Notes under the pieces: model-generated | The model's database searches: none | What the model was told of the DNA's origin: nothing | The model's input: only the letters and a program-made list of their open reading frames with translations | Program-made: the position numbers and the translations under genes | Origin: Druceiella hillmani | Taxonomy: Eukaryota; Arthropoda; Insecta; Lepidoptera; Hepialidae | Assembly (NCBI GenBank): GCA_039881145.1 | Contig: JAYKKI010000128.1 | Span: forward strand, 124,001 to 188,000 | Direction of reading: 5' to 3' | Length of the DNA: 64,000 bases | Shown: positions 49,393 to 60,609 of the stretch, one piece after another | Position numbering within the stretch: the first letter of the stretch is position 1 | How the letters are laid out: the number at the start of each line of letters is the position of its first letter

Positions 49393-50220
49393 ATCATCAG
49401 ACCCTGACCTAGTTGATAGTGAACTTATTTTGCAATGTAATAAGTATCTGCATCGAATATCTTGAGTTACGGTTGATTAACTACGACTTGTTAAGGAGTT
49501 CTCATCCAAAAAACATCATCGGACCCTGATCTGATCAATGGTAAAGTTATTTTACAAAGTATCAACTATCAGTAGCAAAAATAATAAATCAGGGTTGTTT
49601 TACTACCATCCGCTAAGGAGTTATATTGCTCTTTAGAACTCATCATCAAATCCTGACCTGGTCGATGGCGCAGATATTTTGCCAAGTAACTACTACTAGC
49701 AGCCAATATCTTGAATCAAACTTGATTTAATACAATCCGAACGTGAGTTTCATTGTTTTTCTCCAGAACTCATCATCAGGCTCTGACACGGTCGATAGTA
49801 TAGTAATTGTGTAAAATAAAAACTACCAGTAGCAAGTATTTGAAAAAATCTTCATTTACTACCTCCGTTAAGAAGTTCTATTGTTCATCCTCAAAATTTA
49901 TTAGGCTTTAACCTGATCGATGGAGTAATTATTTTGCAAAGTAATAAATACTAGTAACAAATATTTTTAACCACGCTTGATTTACTATCATCCGTTATGG
50001 AGTTCCATTTTTCATCTTTAGAACAAACCATCAGACCCAGACCTGATCGATGATGAAATTGTTTTGTAAAGTGTAAACTATGGGCAGCAAACATCATGAA
50101 TAATATTTGATTTGACACCAAATTAAGGAGTTAAATTGTTCATGTCCAGAACTTGAACTGGTCAATTGTGAAGTTATTTTGCAAAATATCAACTATCATT
50201 AGCAAATATGACAAAATAAT
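49392..50220. repeat. Degenerate ~125-bp tandem repeat, about seven units
   Basis: Units start near 49392, 49514, 49641, 49771, 49898, 50027 and 50150. Shared order: CATCATCAGACCCTGACCTG, GTCGATGGTGAAGTTATTTT, GCAAAGTA..AACTA, CAGTAGCAAATAT, CTTGATTTACTA, TCCG.TAAGGAGTT, ATTGTTCATC and CCAGAACT. Divergence between units is high, so the array is old or was built from an already variable monomer. It directly follows the 32-37-bp minisatellite. Confidence 0.93.
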
Positions 50221-50869
50221 TATTAGAATTAAACTTTCTAAAAATATATTAGAAACAAATTCAAGTGTATATGACACATATACTCACGAAATTCTATAGT
50301 CAGTCTATTCTTTCAAATAAAGAAAATTACGTAAGCAATGTATAGACTTTACTGAACGTTATTTCAATTCGAGAAAAAATCTTATTTGCCCTGAAGTCCC
50401 GCATAAAGAAGTTTTACTTAAAAAAAAATTAAATCTGAATAAAACAAAACAAATTGATCCAAAGTTTTTTTCAAAATGCAATTTCACCGACGTCTATAAA
50501 TGATACCGTAAACATCGAAAATTTCAAGACAGATAAAACGACTTTGGCGTCGCATTTAAAAGTTTAATACGTGAAAATCGTCAGGAATAAAGATCAAAAC
50601 CTAGCGATCCTTCAATAAAAGTTTGATTCGAGCAGATAATTTTCCCCTCAACGCCAAAGTTGTTGAATTATATTATTAAATGCGGCCCATGATAATTACA
50701 TTATCACATAGCTTTAACTCAGGTTTCGCTTTGAATTTTTGATTACACGTAAGTGCCTTTTCTATACTTTTATCTACCACTTTACAGTCTTTGCAAGATT
50801 TCTGTGGCCCATTGCAATATATGTTGTTTCTAACCAAGCTGGGTGTAGAAAAAACTCCAAAATTAAGCA

Positions 50870-50870
50870 G

Positions 50871-50941
<71 letters not shown>

Positions 50942-50944
50942 TAT
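50870..50944. repeat. (AT)n microsatellite, about 75 bp
   Basis: Sits inside segmental copy 2 at the point where copy 1 has AGACAGATAAAAGCAA (41882) and no microsatellite, so it expanded after the duplication. Confidence 0.95.
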
Positions 50945-51362
50945 AAGCAATTTCACGTCTTAATGTACTTAATTTTCTTATGGAAAATCTTCAGATCTAT
51001 TTAAATTAAATATTTAATAAAGTGACTTTCATAGCTTTTTTATTTATTTTTACGAGACAATATAATACATAGACAAACCCTATTTTTATATTTGCTGTGT
51101 TGTGGAAAGTCCGAATCACATTCGAGTTTTTAAATGAGTGAATTATACGATAGATATACACCAGCAGATTTTTTTGCAGTATATCCTTCTCTTTCACTTT
51201 TGCAGTTGAATACTCAAAAATCTGGAAAAAATTGAGATGATAGCTTGAAAGTTCTCGCAAGAAAAATTCGCAATACGAGGATCCCGTGTACATTTAGGCA
51301 CTCGTGAACATTAAAGGATACATAGTATTACTATTAAACTATCAACAAATATTAACTTTTCA

Positions 51363-51515
<153 letters not shown>

Positions 51516-51546
51516 CTACATTATCTTTCTCGAGCATAATGTAAAG

Positions 51547-51601
51547 AAAATATGACTACATTTAGTTAACACACGGTGTTAACTAAATGTAGTCATATTT
51601 T
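51547..51601. repeat. Perfect inverted duplication, 26-bp arms, 3-nt loop
   Basis: Arms 51547-51572 and 51576-51601 are exact reverse complements around ACG. The core is ACATTTAGTTAACAC and its inverse. It starts 35 bp after a 150-bp (AT)n tract. Confidence 0.97.
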
Positions 51602-51794
51602 ACTAACATCTTTGCCTAGACTTCTAAGCACAATAATTCTTCAAAATTTTTAATTGGGTAGTTTGGGAAATAAGAAGGTAGGACATACATTTTTGGTTTG
51701 TTTTTACGTATATATCTAGAAAGTTACTACTTGCTCGTAAAATTATGAAAAAATATATTCATGAGTCCCTTATTATTTGTCCTTTCATTATGTA

Positions 51795-51811
51795 CCCCCC
51801 CCCCCCCCCCC
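51795..51811. repeat. C17 homopolymer
   Basis: Seventeen consecutive C in AT-rich surroundings, inside the dispersed repeat. Other copies have a short C-rich word at roughly this position in the repeat. The exact length may be unreliable because of sequencing error. Confidence 0.95.
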
Positions 51812-52178
51812 AATATAAATAGAATTTAAAAAACCTTTTTTGAGTATTTAATTTGCCTCCTCTAATATTTCCATATAAATATATTTGATTATATTATATT
51901 ACAGTTGATTTACTGAGACATATGCGGATTAATATGTTGTATTACTATGTAAAATTTGATGTATCTACATCAAGCGGGTTTTGAGAAGAACGGTTATGAC
52001 AAGCAGACAGACACGTGAGTGGTTTCACAAGGGTTCCATATTTTTATTTGAGATACAGAACCATACAAATCTTGTGTAATTACTATTTTTAGTAAAATTC
52101 TAACATTATATGGGAAAAAATAAAATAATGAAATAGAAAAATAATTGTAGGTATGGTTAAACCATATGTCAAAACAAC

Positions 52179-52250
52179 AGGCGTTATTTAGTTATATGTA
52201 TTTCTTATGGAATACATATAACTAAATAACGCCTTTAGTTATATGTATTT
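52179..52250. repeat. Perfect inverted duplication plus a direct copy
   Basis: Arms 52179-52202 and 52211-52234 (24 bp each) are exact reverse complements around TCTTATGG. Immediately after the right arm, TTAGTTATATGTATTT (52235-52250) repeats part of the left arm (52188-52203) in direct orientation. The order is copy, inverted copy, partial copy. Confidence 0.97.
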
Positions 52251-53579
52251 GTCTAATCTTTGCAGACTTCAACTTTGACAAAACATTTACGTAATGTATT
52301 TCAAATGTTCAGTTTCATGAAAATTTTACCCGTTTGAAATTTTTAGAATCATTAAAAATAATACTAATTAAAAATAATAATAATCACTAAAAATATACAA
52401 AAATATTTTTCACGGTGTTACTATTCCACCCGAATGAAAATGCGAATTACAATCAATCAATGCATAATATGAAACAAAACACCCGCCGCCCCAGTACGCG
52501 TCCGAGATTTTACTCAGGTTGTCTTTATTAGATAGATTGATTCACGCGGAAGGTATAAATGTATAAGTTATGATTATTACTTGAAAATGAGATTAAAGTT
52601 TCTTAAAATCATTCGTCATAGAGGTATCTTGGCATGCGCTGCACGAACTGTTAGAGATATATGGATAAAAGTGTTAAAATATTGTTCTTCTCACAAAGGT
52701 CTAAAATAAAGGCCGTGATAATGGTATATATTCTATAAAATTCATTACAAACGTTCCGCTATTTAATAAAAACGTAATCTCTTTATTCAATTTTCCTGAG
52801 CTAAATTCACTTATTTTTAAAGAAGTTAATTTTATGATAATCTTTCTCAACATATATAAACCTAATTTTACCTTTATACCGTAAATTTCTACCGACTAGT
52901 TTAAACGGTTTGGTAGTTTTTTAAGTTATCAAAATCATATGCCGAGATTTCCATCCATTGACACGGGACGCCGTCATACGTTTAAATACCATCCTTCTTT
53001 TAGAAGTTTTACCTATATTTCCCTATGTTAAAACTTACCAGAATAATAACACACGAATTCAAGATTCAATATTTTAAAATGTTGTGTGAAGAAGCTGTAG
53101 TTTGAAAAAGACTCCTTTTCTACCTGTTCACAACATCAGCGCCGGTCGCTAATCGTCTACATACTATTCTGCACTTCAGGAACTATTCACATACAGCACG
53201 TGTATTAATATGTTTTATATTTGGAAGAAGCATATTTATATCTCTCATTAAGTATCGATATTGTGTTTGTCTGTTTTTCGGACTCCGTCTTATCGCAAAA
53301 AGAAAAACGAAACAATAATAAGTTGATTCACGTGCCCGCCGGTAGCAACCGTTTTTCTTGGAAACTGCTTGATATCAGAATTTAAAAAATGGTCTATGAA
53401 TTTTAAAAACAGTCAAATCTAGAATTTTAAAAATGGTAAAATCTAGTAATAACCCTACTAACATACACCTATCCTAACAGTTACCACCAAAAAAATATTA
53501 TATAGATATTTTAGGGATTGGAGAAATGAAGAAAAAATAAAAAACTTAAAGAAACTAGTCATAAGAGTCTCAAGTTTCT
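52251..53579. other. AT-rich DNA, no gene seen
   Basis: Nothing recognisable. Slightly less AT-rich near 53130-53350, with no frame or motif. Confidence 0.6.
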
Positions 53580-53915
53580 TTTTTTATTTTAGCTAGAAAT
53601 ACTAAAAATATGCAAAAATCTATGTTCCTAAACATAACTACTGACTCTTAATGTATGAAAAAAGTAACAAGGTTTTAGAAGCTCACGCAAAAGTGGAAGA
53701 AAACGTGTAACTATAGTTCTAGATGTCATAGTTTTTGAGATATTTACGATGTTATTTATGCTCCGTCTACTTAACTTTATTAGTTGTTATTTAATATTTA
53801 CTCTGCATATTAGCGATGACTTGTGATAAATATTTTCATTCGGAACGAGGTTAGATAAACTCGTTGCGCTAGCCTGACTCGTATATAGTGGCTTTTATCA
53901 TATTGTATTACAGTT
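53580..53915 (-). repeat. Dispersed repeat, left and middle parts (subfamily 1)
   Basis: On the minus strand: ACGAGTCAGGCTAGCGCAAC, AACCTCGTTCCGAATG, AAATATTTATCACAAGTCAT, CGCTAATATGCAGAGTAAAT, AAGTTAAGTAGACGGAGC, then AAAAACTATGACATCTAGAA and GTGAGCTTCTAAAACC. It aligns with 39585-39800 and extends further into the interior of the element than that copy does. Confidence 0.8.
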
Positions 53916-53975
53916 TTTTTTTTAAGAAATTCCTCAGAAAATCTAGGTTGTTGGTAACACTACTGTATTCAGGTC

Positions 53976-54232
53976 GTTGAACTCCGACCGACGATATTGA
54001 ACCTAAAACACAACGATGCTCCCACTAAATCTGGAAGGCTATATATTTACATAAATTCCAAATAATTACCGAAATATCGTATTACCTGAGAGCTTCGGTG
54101 TAGTAGATTTGTCTAGAGATACGTTGAATTCGTCCTCGTTCGCACTTTCGTCCTACACACTTTCGATAAAATGAATTTCCCATTTCTCTTCACCGAGTAT
54201 CGAGGGTGAGTTTATTTATACGATGCAAAGCA
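53976..54232 (-). repeat. Duplicated module M, inverted arm
   Basis: Reverse complement of the 38788-39060 block, with mismatches and small gaps throughout. TTATCGAAAGTGTGTAGGAC (minus strand) against TTATCGGAAGCGTGTAGGAC at 38869 is one of its best-kept stretches. The same dispersed repeat follows on its right, as at 39585. Confidence 0.8.
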
Positions 54233-55107
54233 CAAACGTAAGATTTGTGGTTAAAACTTAATATGAATCTCTGCTTTAAATAAAGGTGTATGAAACAATT
54301 TACAAATTTAAAGCATAGTCGTTCGTGGGAAATTGCTAAATTAATTGTGGAAGGTTTGAAATTTATTTTATTCATCATCTCACTATATTTAAATGTTTAA
54401 TTCGATAGATCCTGCAAATAATTCCTTAAATAGCATAAAAATTATTACTGAGCTCTTCTGTGTCAATTAAAGAAGATTAATTAAAATTATTTCAAACACA
54501 AAATAAAGTGAGCAACGAATTGTCTAGAGAAATACGTCATGGAGGCATATTTCTGATCACATAAGCATTTCTGAGAAAAATGGTATACGTTTTTTCTACC
54601 TTTTAAATTTATTCTAAGAAATTAAAAAAGTTTTGAAAAAATGTAACGTTTATAATATTTGCTTTATAATAATTATATTGAAAGTATAATACATATTTTT
54701 TTAGAAAATTTTCCCCGGAATATTATTTCTAAACATTGATATGTATTGAATGAGATTTAAAAATAAATTGTGACAATTAAACGACTAATTTATTCCTGAA
54801 ATTTTGCAGGTAAGCTCTATGTTAGGGAAAGAGAATAATCCTTAAAAATATTAAAATAGTTTAACTTTAATTTTAACCAATAGTGTGGCTACAGTTTTTG
54901 ACAATATTACAAAAAATATTACAAATATGAAAAAAATGTCTTGTGATATTGAAAATTTAACAAAAGAACCAAAGTTTTCTAGCATAGATTTAATAAATTA
55001 TGAGTTTGATAACCAAATGTATAAAAAAAGACTATATTTCAGTATATTTTGTTAAATAGCTAAATAAAAAGTATATTTAAAAACACAGACTATTTTGAAT
55101 GCGATAG
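54233..55107. other. AT-rich DNA, no gene seen
   Basis: The minus frame at 54190-54378 spans the edge of module M and has no motif. Confidence 0.6.
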
Positions 55108-55290
55108 TACTCACCGTCAATAACCCAAGCAAGAGATAAATTTCTTCAAGTCCGGGAATTTCGCGCAATAAGTTACCTGAACAATTTCAAGTTAGCTGCC
55201 ACAAAAATAAAGAATCTACCTTCACTCCTGAAGTCACCTGTATTCATGGATGTATTGAAAAAGTCAATCCGAGAATTGATTTTGAGTTAG
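55108..55290 (+). pseudogene. Possible C-terminal remnant of another LINE ORF2
   Basis: A 60-codon frame without an ATG, bounded by TAG at 55105 and TAG at 55288. It reads TQARDKFLQVREFRAISYLN, then NFKLAATKIKNLPSLLKSPV and FMDVLKKSIRELIL. This matches the LINE C-terminal pattern TR...L..P..R.......F...A...WN.LP...K....F...LK..I, with the WN tryptophan replaced (KIKNLP). It is too short and decayed to assign a family, and a chance resemblance is possible. Confidence 0.42.
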
Positions 55291-56764
55291 TAAACTAGCA
55301 AATTTGCAAATTTTAATCAGTTTGAATAGACGAAAAATACTGAAATTTAGATTTTTAATAAAATTTCCTTTATTTATTCTTTCAGAGATGTGGTCCTTTT
55401 TTATTTCGTTTGCGTGATATCTCGTTCATAAATAATAATTTGCGTATAGCTTGAAGCATATATACATTACGGATATTTAGATACATAATTAATATAGCAC
55501 ATAATATACATTTATATAAGTTTGTCAGTGAATGTGTGATTAAATTTAAGATATACTCATATAGATGAATTTGTCCTGGTTTCTTTATTTCTTTTTAAGA
55601 AAATTTCTGTGTATACGGTTTTTTTTGTATATTTGTACATTTTATTTAGAAATAAATGATTATTATTGTTACTATATACATAAAGAAGTAATATACAAAA
55701 TTCGAACTAAATTTGAGTTTATGCAATAATATGGTACAATCACATATACTTTGGTTCAATTTGTTTACTTTTCTTCGCTGGGTGGTTTCTTTTTTTTTCT
55801 GAACATACAAAAAATGTTTTGAGAAATGTGAAAAACTTTTAAATATATTTTTATTTTTATATCGTAAAAAACAATACTTTTATTACACAATTTTCATTAT
55901 AGGTCTTATTCGTCATGTTATTGTGAATAAGAGAACTGAAAAATTTGTTAAAGGAAAAATTTTTTTAAACACTTAGTTTTTTCTATCTTTTTATTTATTT
56001 ATTGTTATTTGTGCTAAATAAATCTTCGTAGCAGTTTAATTGCGAGTCCGATATTTCGCTTTCGATTCCATTTTAAACGTTTCGATATATAAAAATTGAC
56101 CCTTTACACTTTGTAATTTGGATGAGTAGTAAAAAAATAGTATAAAAAAATATTTTAATGCTGTTTGAGGTCATTGGCGCGTAGAGATAGAGAACCAAGG
56201 AAAAAGAAAAAAGAGTCGCCATTGGTATGGGAATATCACGAGCGCATCATGTTGCGATATATTCTTATTTTTTTTAAGCAAATTAAAGCCAGGACTAAAA
56301 AAAACTACGGAAAAATCTGAATCAAATGACTTAATTTTACCATGAGAAAGTTTTTATTCCAGTCGTGTTTCCACCAGGGAGCAATGCACATAACTTGATG
56401 CATAAAGACGTATTTCAGTCATTGCCTTTATCAAAGTAATTTATTATTACATGTAAAGTATTGTACCCAAACTATTATACAAAAACTACGTTAGTATTTA
56501 GGTCTATATTTTAATAGCTTTTATCATTCCAGGTCACAATTTACTTCAATTACTTTATTACTTCAGTTACATTTATATTATCGAGTTATAGCGGCATACG
56601 CGGTGAAAGTTAATTACATGCTAAAATCAAACAACCAGAATTTTATTTCAGACAATACTACATGATTAAATCGGAACCTAAAGGACATTATTAAATATGG
56701 ACGTTATCCCTTAGGAACTACTTCATATTTTGGAATTAAAGTTATGTACAGTTAATCCAAACTG
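55291..56764. other. AT-rich DNA, no gene seen
   Basis: No frame or repeat recognised. Confidence 0.6.
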
Positions 56765-56830
56765 TAATCTTCTCACATATCATTTCGTATAAACCCTTAA
56801 TCTTCTCATATGCCATGTCGTATAAACCCT
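56765..56830. repeat. 33-bp tandem duplication
   Basis: Two adjacent 33-bp units (56765 and 56798), each TAATCTTCTCA, then about eight variable bases, then TCGTATAAACCCT, with about four differences. Confidence 0.95.
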
Positions 56831-58339
56831 AAAGTATATAGTATAAAATGTTATAGTTTGAGAACCTTTTATCTGTCCTAATCTTTTCCATATATAATAA
56901 CAGAAAAATAACCATGTGGCAGAAACCACGTGCATGAATAATTAAAATTTTAAAGTTAAGTTATATTATTTATTCTATATTAATATTATTTATTCAACAT
57001 ATTTTACATCATCCTTTCCTTCTAAAATGAAATTGTTCGCCAATGTACTTTCTTTTCAATAACAACTTTTCTTATTAAAAATTATAAATTTACTATTGTA
57101 TAACCTTAACTAACATTAAAAACCAAATATAGAGAAAAAAATGTTACTAAAATAATCCGTTGATCTTAATTTTATCTCAGAATCTCAAATTTAAAATGAA
57201 GTAACTATAGCAATTTTATCAACAAGACTATAATTTTTATTAGGCGCGCGTGACTTGCGATAAAAAACGAGTATGTTGAAGAAATCCACTTTTTGGTTAG
57301 ATGTTCAAACAATTTTTTATCTATTTTAATTAAAAACAATTATGTTCCTATATAGAAACAAAGAGTAATAGTACATATATTTAAAAAAAGCATTTCAGCA
57401 ATATCCCTTTGATATTAAAAAAATTGACGTAATTTTTTTAAAGAAATTTGAAGCAACTAGTAATTTAAATCAGATGTTCTAAAAATTTAATAATTCTTAG
57501 AATATTTGTTTTCTATGACCATTAACCTCACGTTGACAAGAAGGAAATAAGAGAAATGTTAACTTCTTAACACGAATTTAGTCACCAAACTTTATTTTGT
57601 ATTTTAAAATATACTTAATATAAAAATTGCAGATGAAGTTATTAGCTTTTTAAGTAAATTAAACTTTTCCTTCGTTAGAGGTTTGAAAAATTTTTAATTC
57701 GAAAATCGGTTTTTCTTCTACTTTTTCCCCAATTAAGTTGCGTCGTAAATCTGATTTTACCCTGGAATGAATTGATCTTTTCATAATGAAATCATTTTCT
57801 TTTTTAAGTTGAAATACTGTTTTAAGTTTTTCTTAGATGCGCAATATCAAATGATACTATCTAATAAAAACTTATTCTAACGCTTCCTTTTAATTGCAAA
57901 ATTTTCTTCTGAAGTAGGTTTAACACGTCGAAAGTTTATTGAAAAACGTTTTTTTTTATATATACATTCAAAAATTTACATGATTTGATAACTCCCAGTA
58001 TTTGCCGTTAACTACATTTATGATAGTACTAACCCTAAGTCGATATTTTCATTAATTGTAATAGTAAACTAAACTAGAGTGATGGCGATAGTTGTCCAGA
58101 AAGTTACCAAATTGACATGATTCTGTAAAAATAAAAAGCGTGAATCATATTGTCTGTTTATCCATATATACGCTATTAATTGACATTCATTTTATATCAT
58201 AGATCGATCAGGATCAAGTGTATCATTATGGAAAAAAAATTGTCAGAAGAAAATCAAAAATCTCTCGTAATTAAGCACAACTTTAAGGAGATATCCATTT
58301 TAACTTTTGGCTCTGAATATAAAAACACTTGTCCACTGT
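56831..58339. other. AT-rich DNA, no gene seen
   Basis: No coding or structural signal. GGCGCGCGTGAC near 57243 is an isolated GC-rich word. Confidence 0.6.
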
Positions 58340-58750
58340 AAAACTCGCACTAACAGGATTCCATGAACACAAATGCGCTTATAAACATTTAACATCGGCT
58401 ATATTTAAAAATACGTCTACAAATTAAAAATATTGGGACTTTTTGTTTTACTTGTGCTGTGAGACTTGGCTTCTTGACATGTTCTGTATGCATATAAGTT
58501 TTGATTTACTTTCGAGTATCTTGCGTTTACTTGCAAAAATATGCGGCAAGAATGGTCGTATTTCAGGGTTTTTTATTGCGTTAACTTAGAAGCGTTATTT
58601 CTCTACTTCTCCAAGAGACCGTAGATCTATGTATTTGATATTAATTTTAATTTGAAACCTCGACGGATTCCGAGAACTAGGGCCTTGACGGACAGAGAGA
58701 TAGACTTGTGTATACATCTAAGTGTGCATGGAACCTTGTTCAAACATAAT
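58340..58750 (+). repeat. Dispersed repeat, complete short copy (subfamily 2)
   Basis: Left end AACTCGCACTAACAGGATTC, then GCGCTTATAAACATTTAAC; interior GCAAAAATATGCGGCAAGAA (the inverse matches 23870); right end CGACGGATTCCGAGAACTAG, then CTTGACGGACAGAGAGATAG and a TGGAACC word near 58729. About 400 bp from end to end, probably close to the unexpanded length of this subfamily. Confidence 0.72.
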
Positions 58751-60580
58751 AGTTTTCATGGTTGCCTATATTAAAAGGAAAACGAAACGAAAACCTAATG
58801 GAGTATTTTACTTGTACGTCTGTGGGTTCATATGTATTTCTATCATAGCCGTGTTTCCTTAGAAACAGTTTGAGTAGAAACTTGAAGTCACCTATAACAT
58901 ATATTGACTTAATACATGTAATTGTGCATGTAAAGCTTATAAATTGAGGTTATTATTAAACAATAAGTATGATAAACAAATTTTTCAAAGTGATCAAGAA
59001 CTATTTTTTTAACTTCGCATGTTTTACACTTCGCACATTTCACAGTATCAATTGGAAAATTAAGTTCTAAAGGTATGTAGAAAAAATAGTCTAAACTAGT
59101 TCAAGCAATACTGTTAAGAACATCCTCCATATCCAAAAAATCCGCATATTCTTCCCCTCTATGTTCAAAATCTCTAAAGTTAAAGCTATAAAGAAAAAAC
59201 AGAGTCACTAGAAGGTTAACGATAATTTACCGGAAAACTACAACAATGATTCCGATACTCAAAATTTTAGAGAAATTCACGGTATTTTTACGCCTGTGAC
59301 AGATATACTAGGCAATATTGTTATAATATTAATATTATTGTATGGAAATATAATAGTTTAATATCAGTTAAATTTGCCAATGTGTATACGGAATACGAGT
59401 ACATATAGAAATGTATTTATTTATTTATTAATGTACTTTAATGTATATAGTTGGTACATACGGCAGACTTATTGTTACCACAGCAATCTCTTAAAACCAA
59501 CCAGAAATTTACGTCTTTGTAAAGGGAATGATAATTCTACTCGTGTTTAACATGTTACTTTATTTACTATTAATAATTGTGGTGGCTTTTGCTGATCACG
59601 TATTAGAAAGAACAATGCTCCCAATAGCGAATAGATAAGCCAGTTTCCGGGAGTTAAATAAAATTGATTTAGAAAAAACTTAATTGAAAAAGTGATTTCC
59701 TTACTGACAATTATTTTTAGTTCTTCTTTAAATTTCCAATATCAATTGTATGAATAATTTTGCTTCTACTTGTGTACGTGGTGTCAAAAAAGGTCTAAAA
59801 AACTGTCTCAAATTATTCGTTGCACATAATTTGTAGTGAAACAATTTTGTTACGTAGATATATCTATAATATCAATCGTGAAAGGAAATCGTGCAAAACA
59901 AGGTTTTACAAAAGTTTATTTTCAATTAAATGAAAGAAAAGTTCAAAAGTTATCTTTTATAAAGTACACTTTTCCTTACGGTTTCATTCCAGCATTTAGA
60001 GTAATAGTAATTAAATAATTTGCATGAAATTTGTGATGGGCATTGCTTTAAATTTTTCGCAAATGTCAAAAACATTTTGACTGAAAAACTAATTTGGTAG
60101 TATCATGTTTTTAAAAGAAATCGTTTTCATTTTCTCCAAACAACCGTGAAACTCTCGGCAAGAATTTTAAGATGTCGCCAAGATTTCTAGCTGTTTTGTA
60201 GAAAGACTTGCATAAATTTAATATCACACCTATTTAATTCTAAACTCTGAAACTAAAAAATAATAATAAAATTCCCCATTAAGTGGAAAATCTTCTGAGT
60301 TTTCCACGAAATTATTATGGTTTACATATTCTTAGTACTTTCTTACTTACTGCCTTATGAGTCGAATTTTATAATAATAATAATACTTATTATAAAATAT
60401 ATACACTGAATACCGTAAAAGGATACATTTCTTTGTTAACTATAAGTTAACATAGAAACGCGAAGACTGCATTAGCACAGAAAGTATTTTATACGTTGGT
60501 TATTGCGAACGAGAAAATGAGTAGGGAATACCTCGCTTTTGCGCTAGTATGAAATTGCGATATGAACGTTGTGTGTGCTT
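58751..60580. other. AT-rich DNA, no gene seen
   Basis: The plus frame at 59836-60018 has no motif. Nothing else recognised. Confidence 0.6.
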
Positions 60581-60609
60581 GAACCTAACTTAACCTAACC
60601 TAAACCTGA
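60581..60609. repeat. Short CCTAA-like interstitial repeat
   Basis: AACCTAACTTAACCTAACC continues into TAAACC: four degenerate units of the complement of TTAGG. Too short to be a telomere. Confidence 0.75.

Larger units (their letters stand above)
48550..51215 (+). repeat. Diverged segmental duplication, copy 2 (expanded)
   Basis: Collinear with 40755-42160, but about 1.25 kb longer. Most of the extra length is two minisatellites (49224-50220) plus adjacent sequence to about 50430 and an (AT)n tract (50870-50944). Collinearity resumes at about 50435 (AAATTGATCCAAAG against AAATTGATCGAAAG) and runs to about 51210. No conserved open frame links the copies, so this is non-coding duplication or an old long transposon. 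Confidence 0.85.

Noticed and set aside
60581..60609. CCTAA run as a telomere or telomere-fusion site
   Set aside because: Only about four degenerate units; interstitial CCTAA-like words are common in insect DNA.
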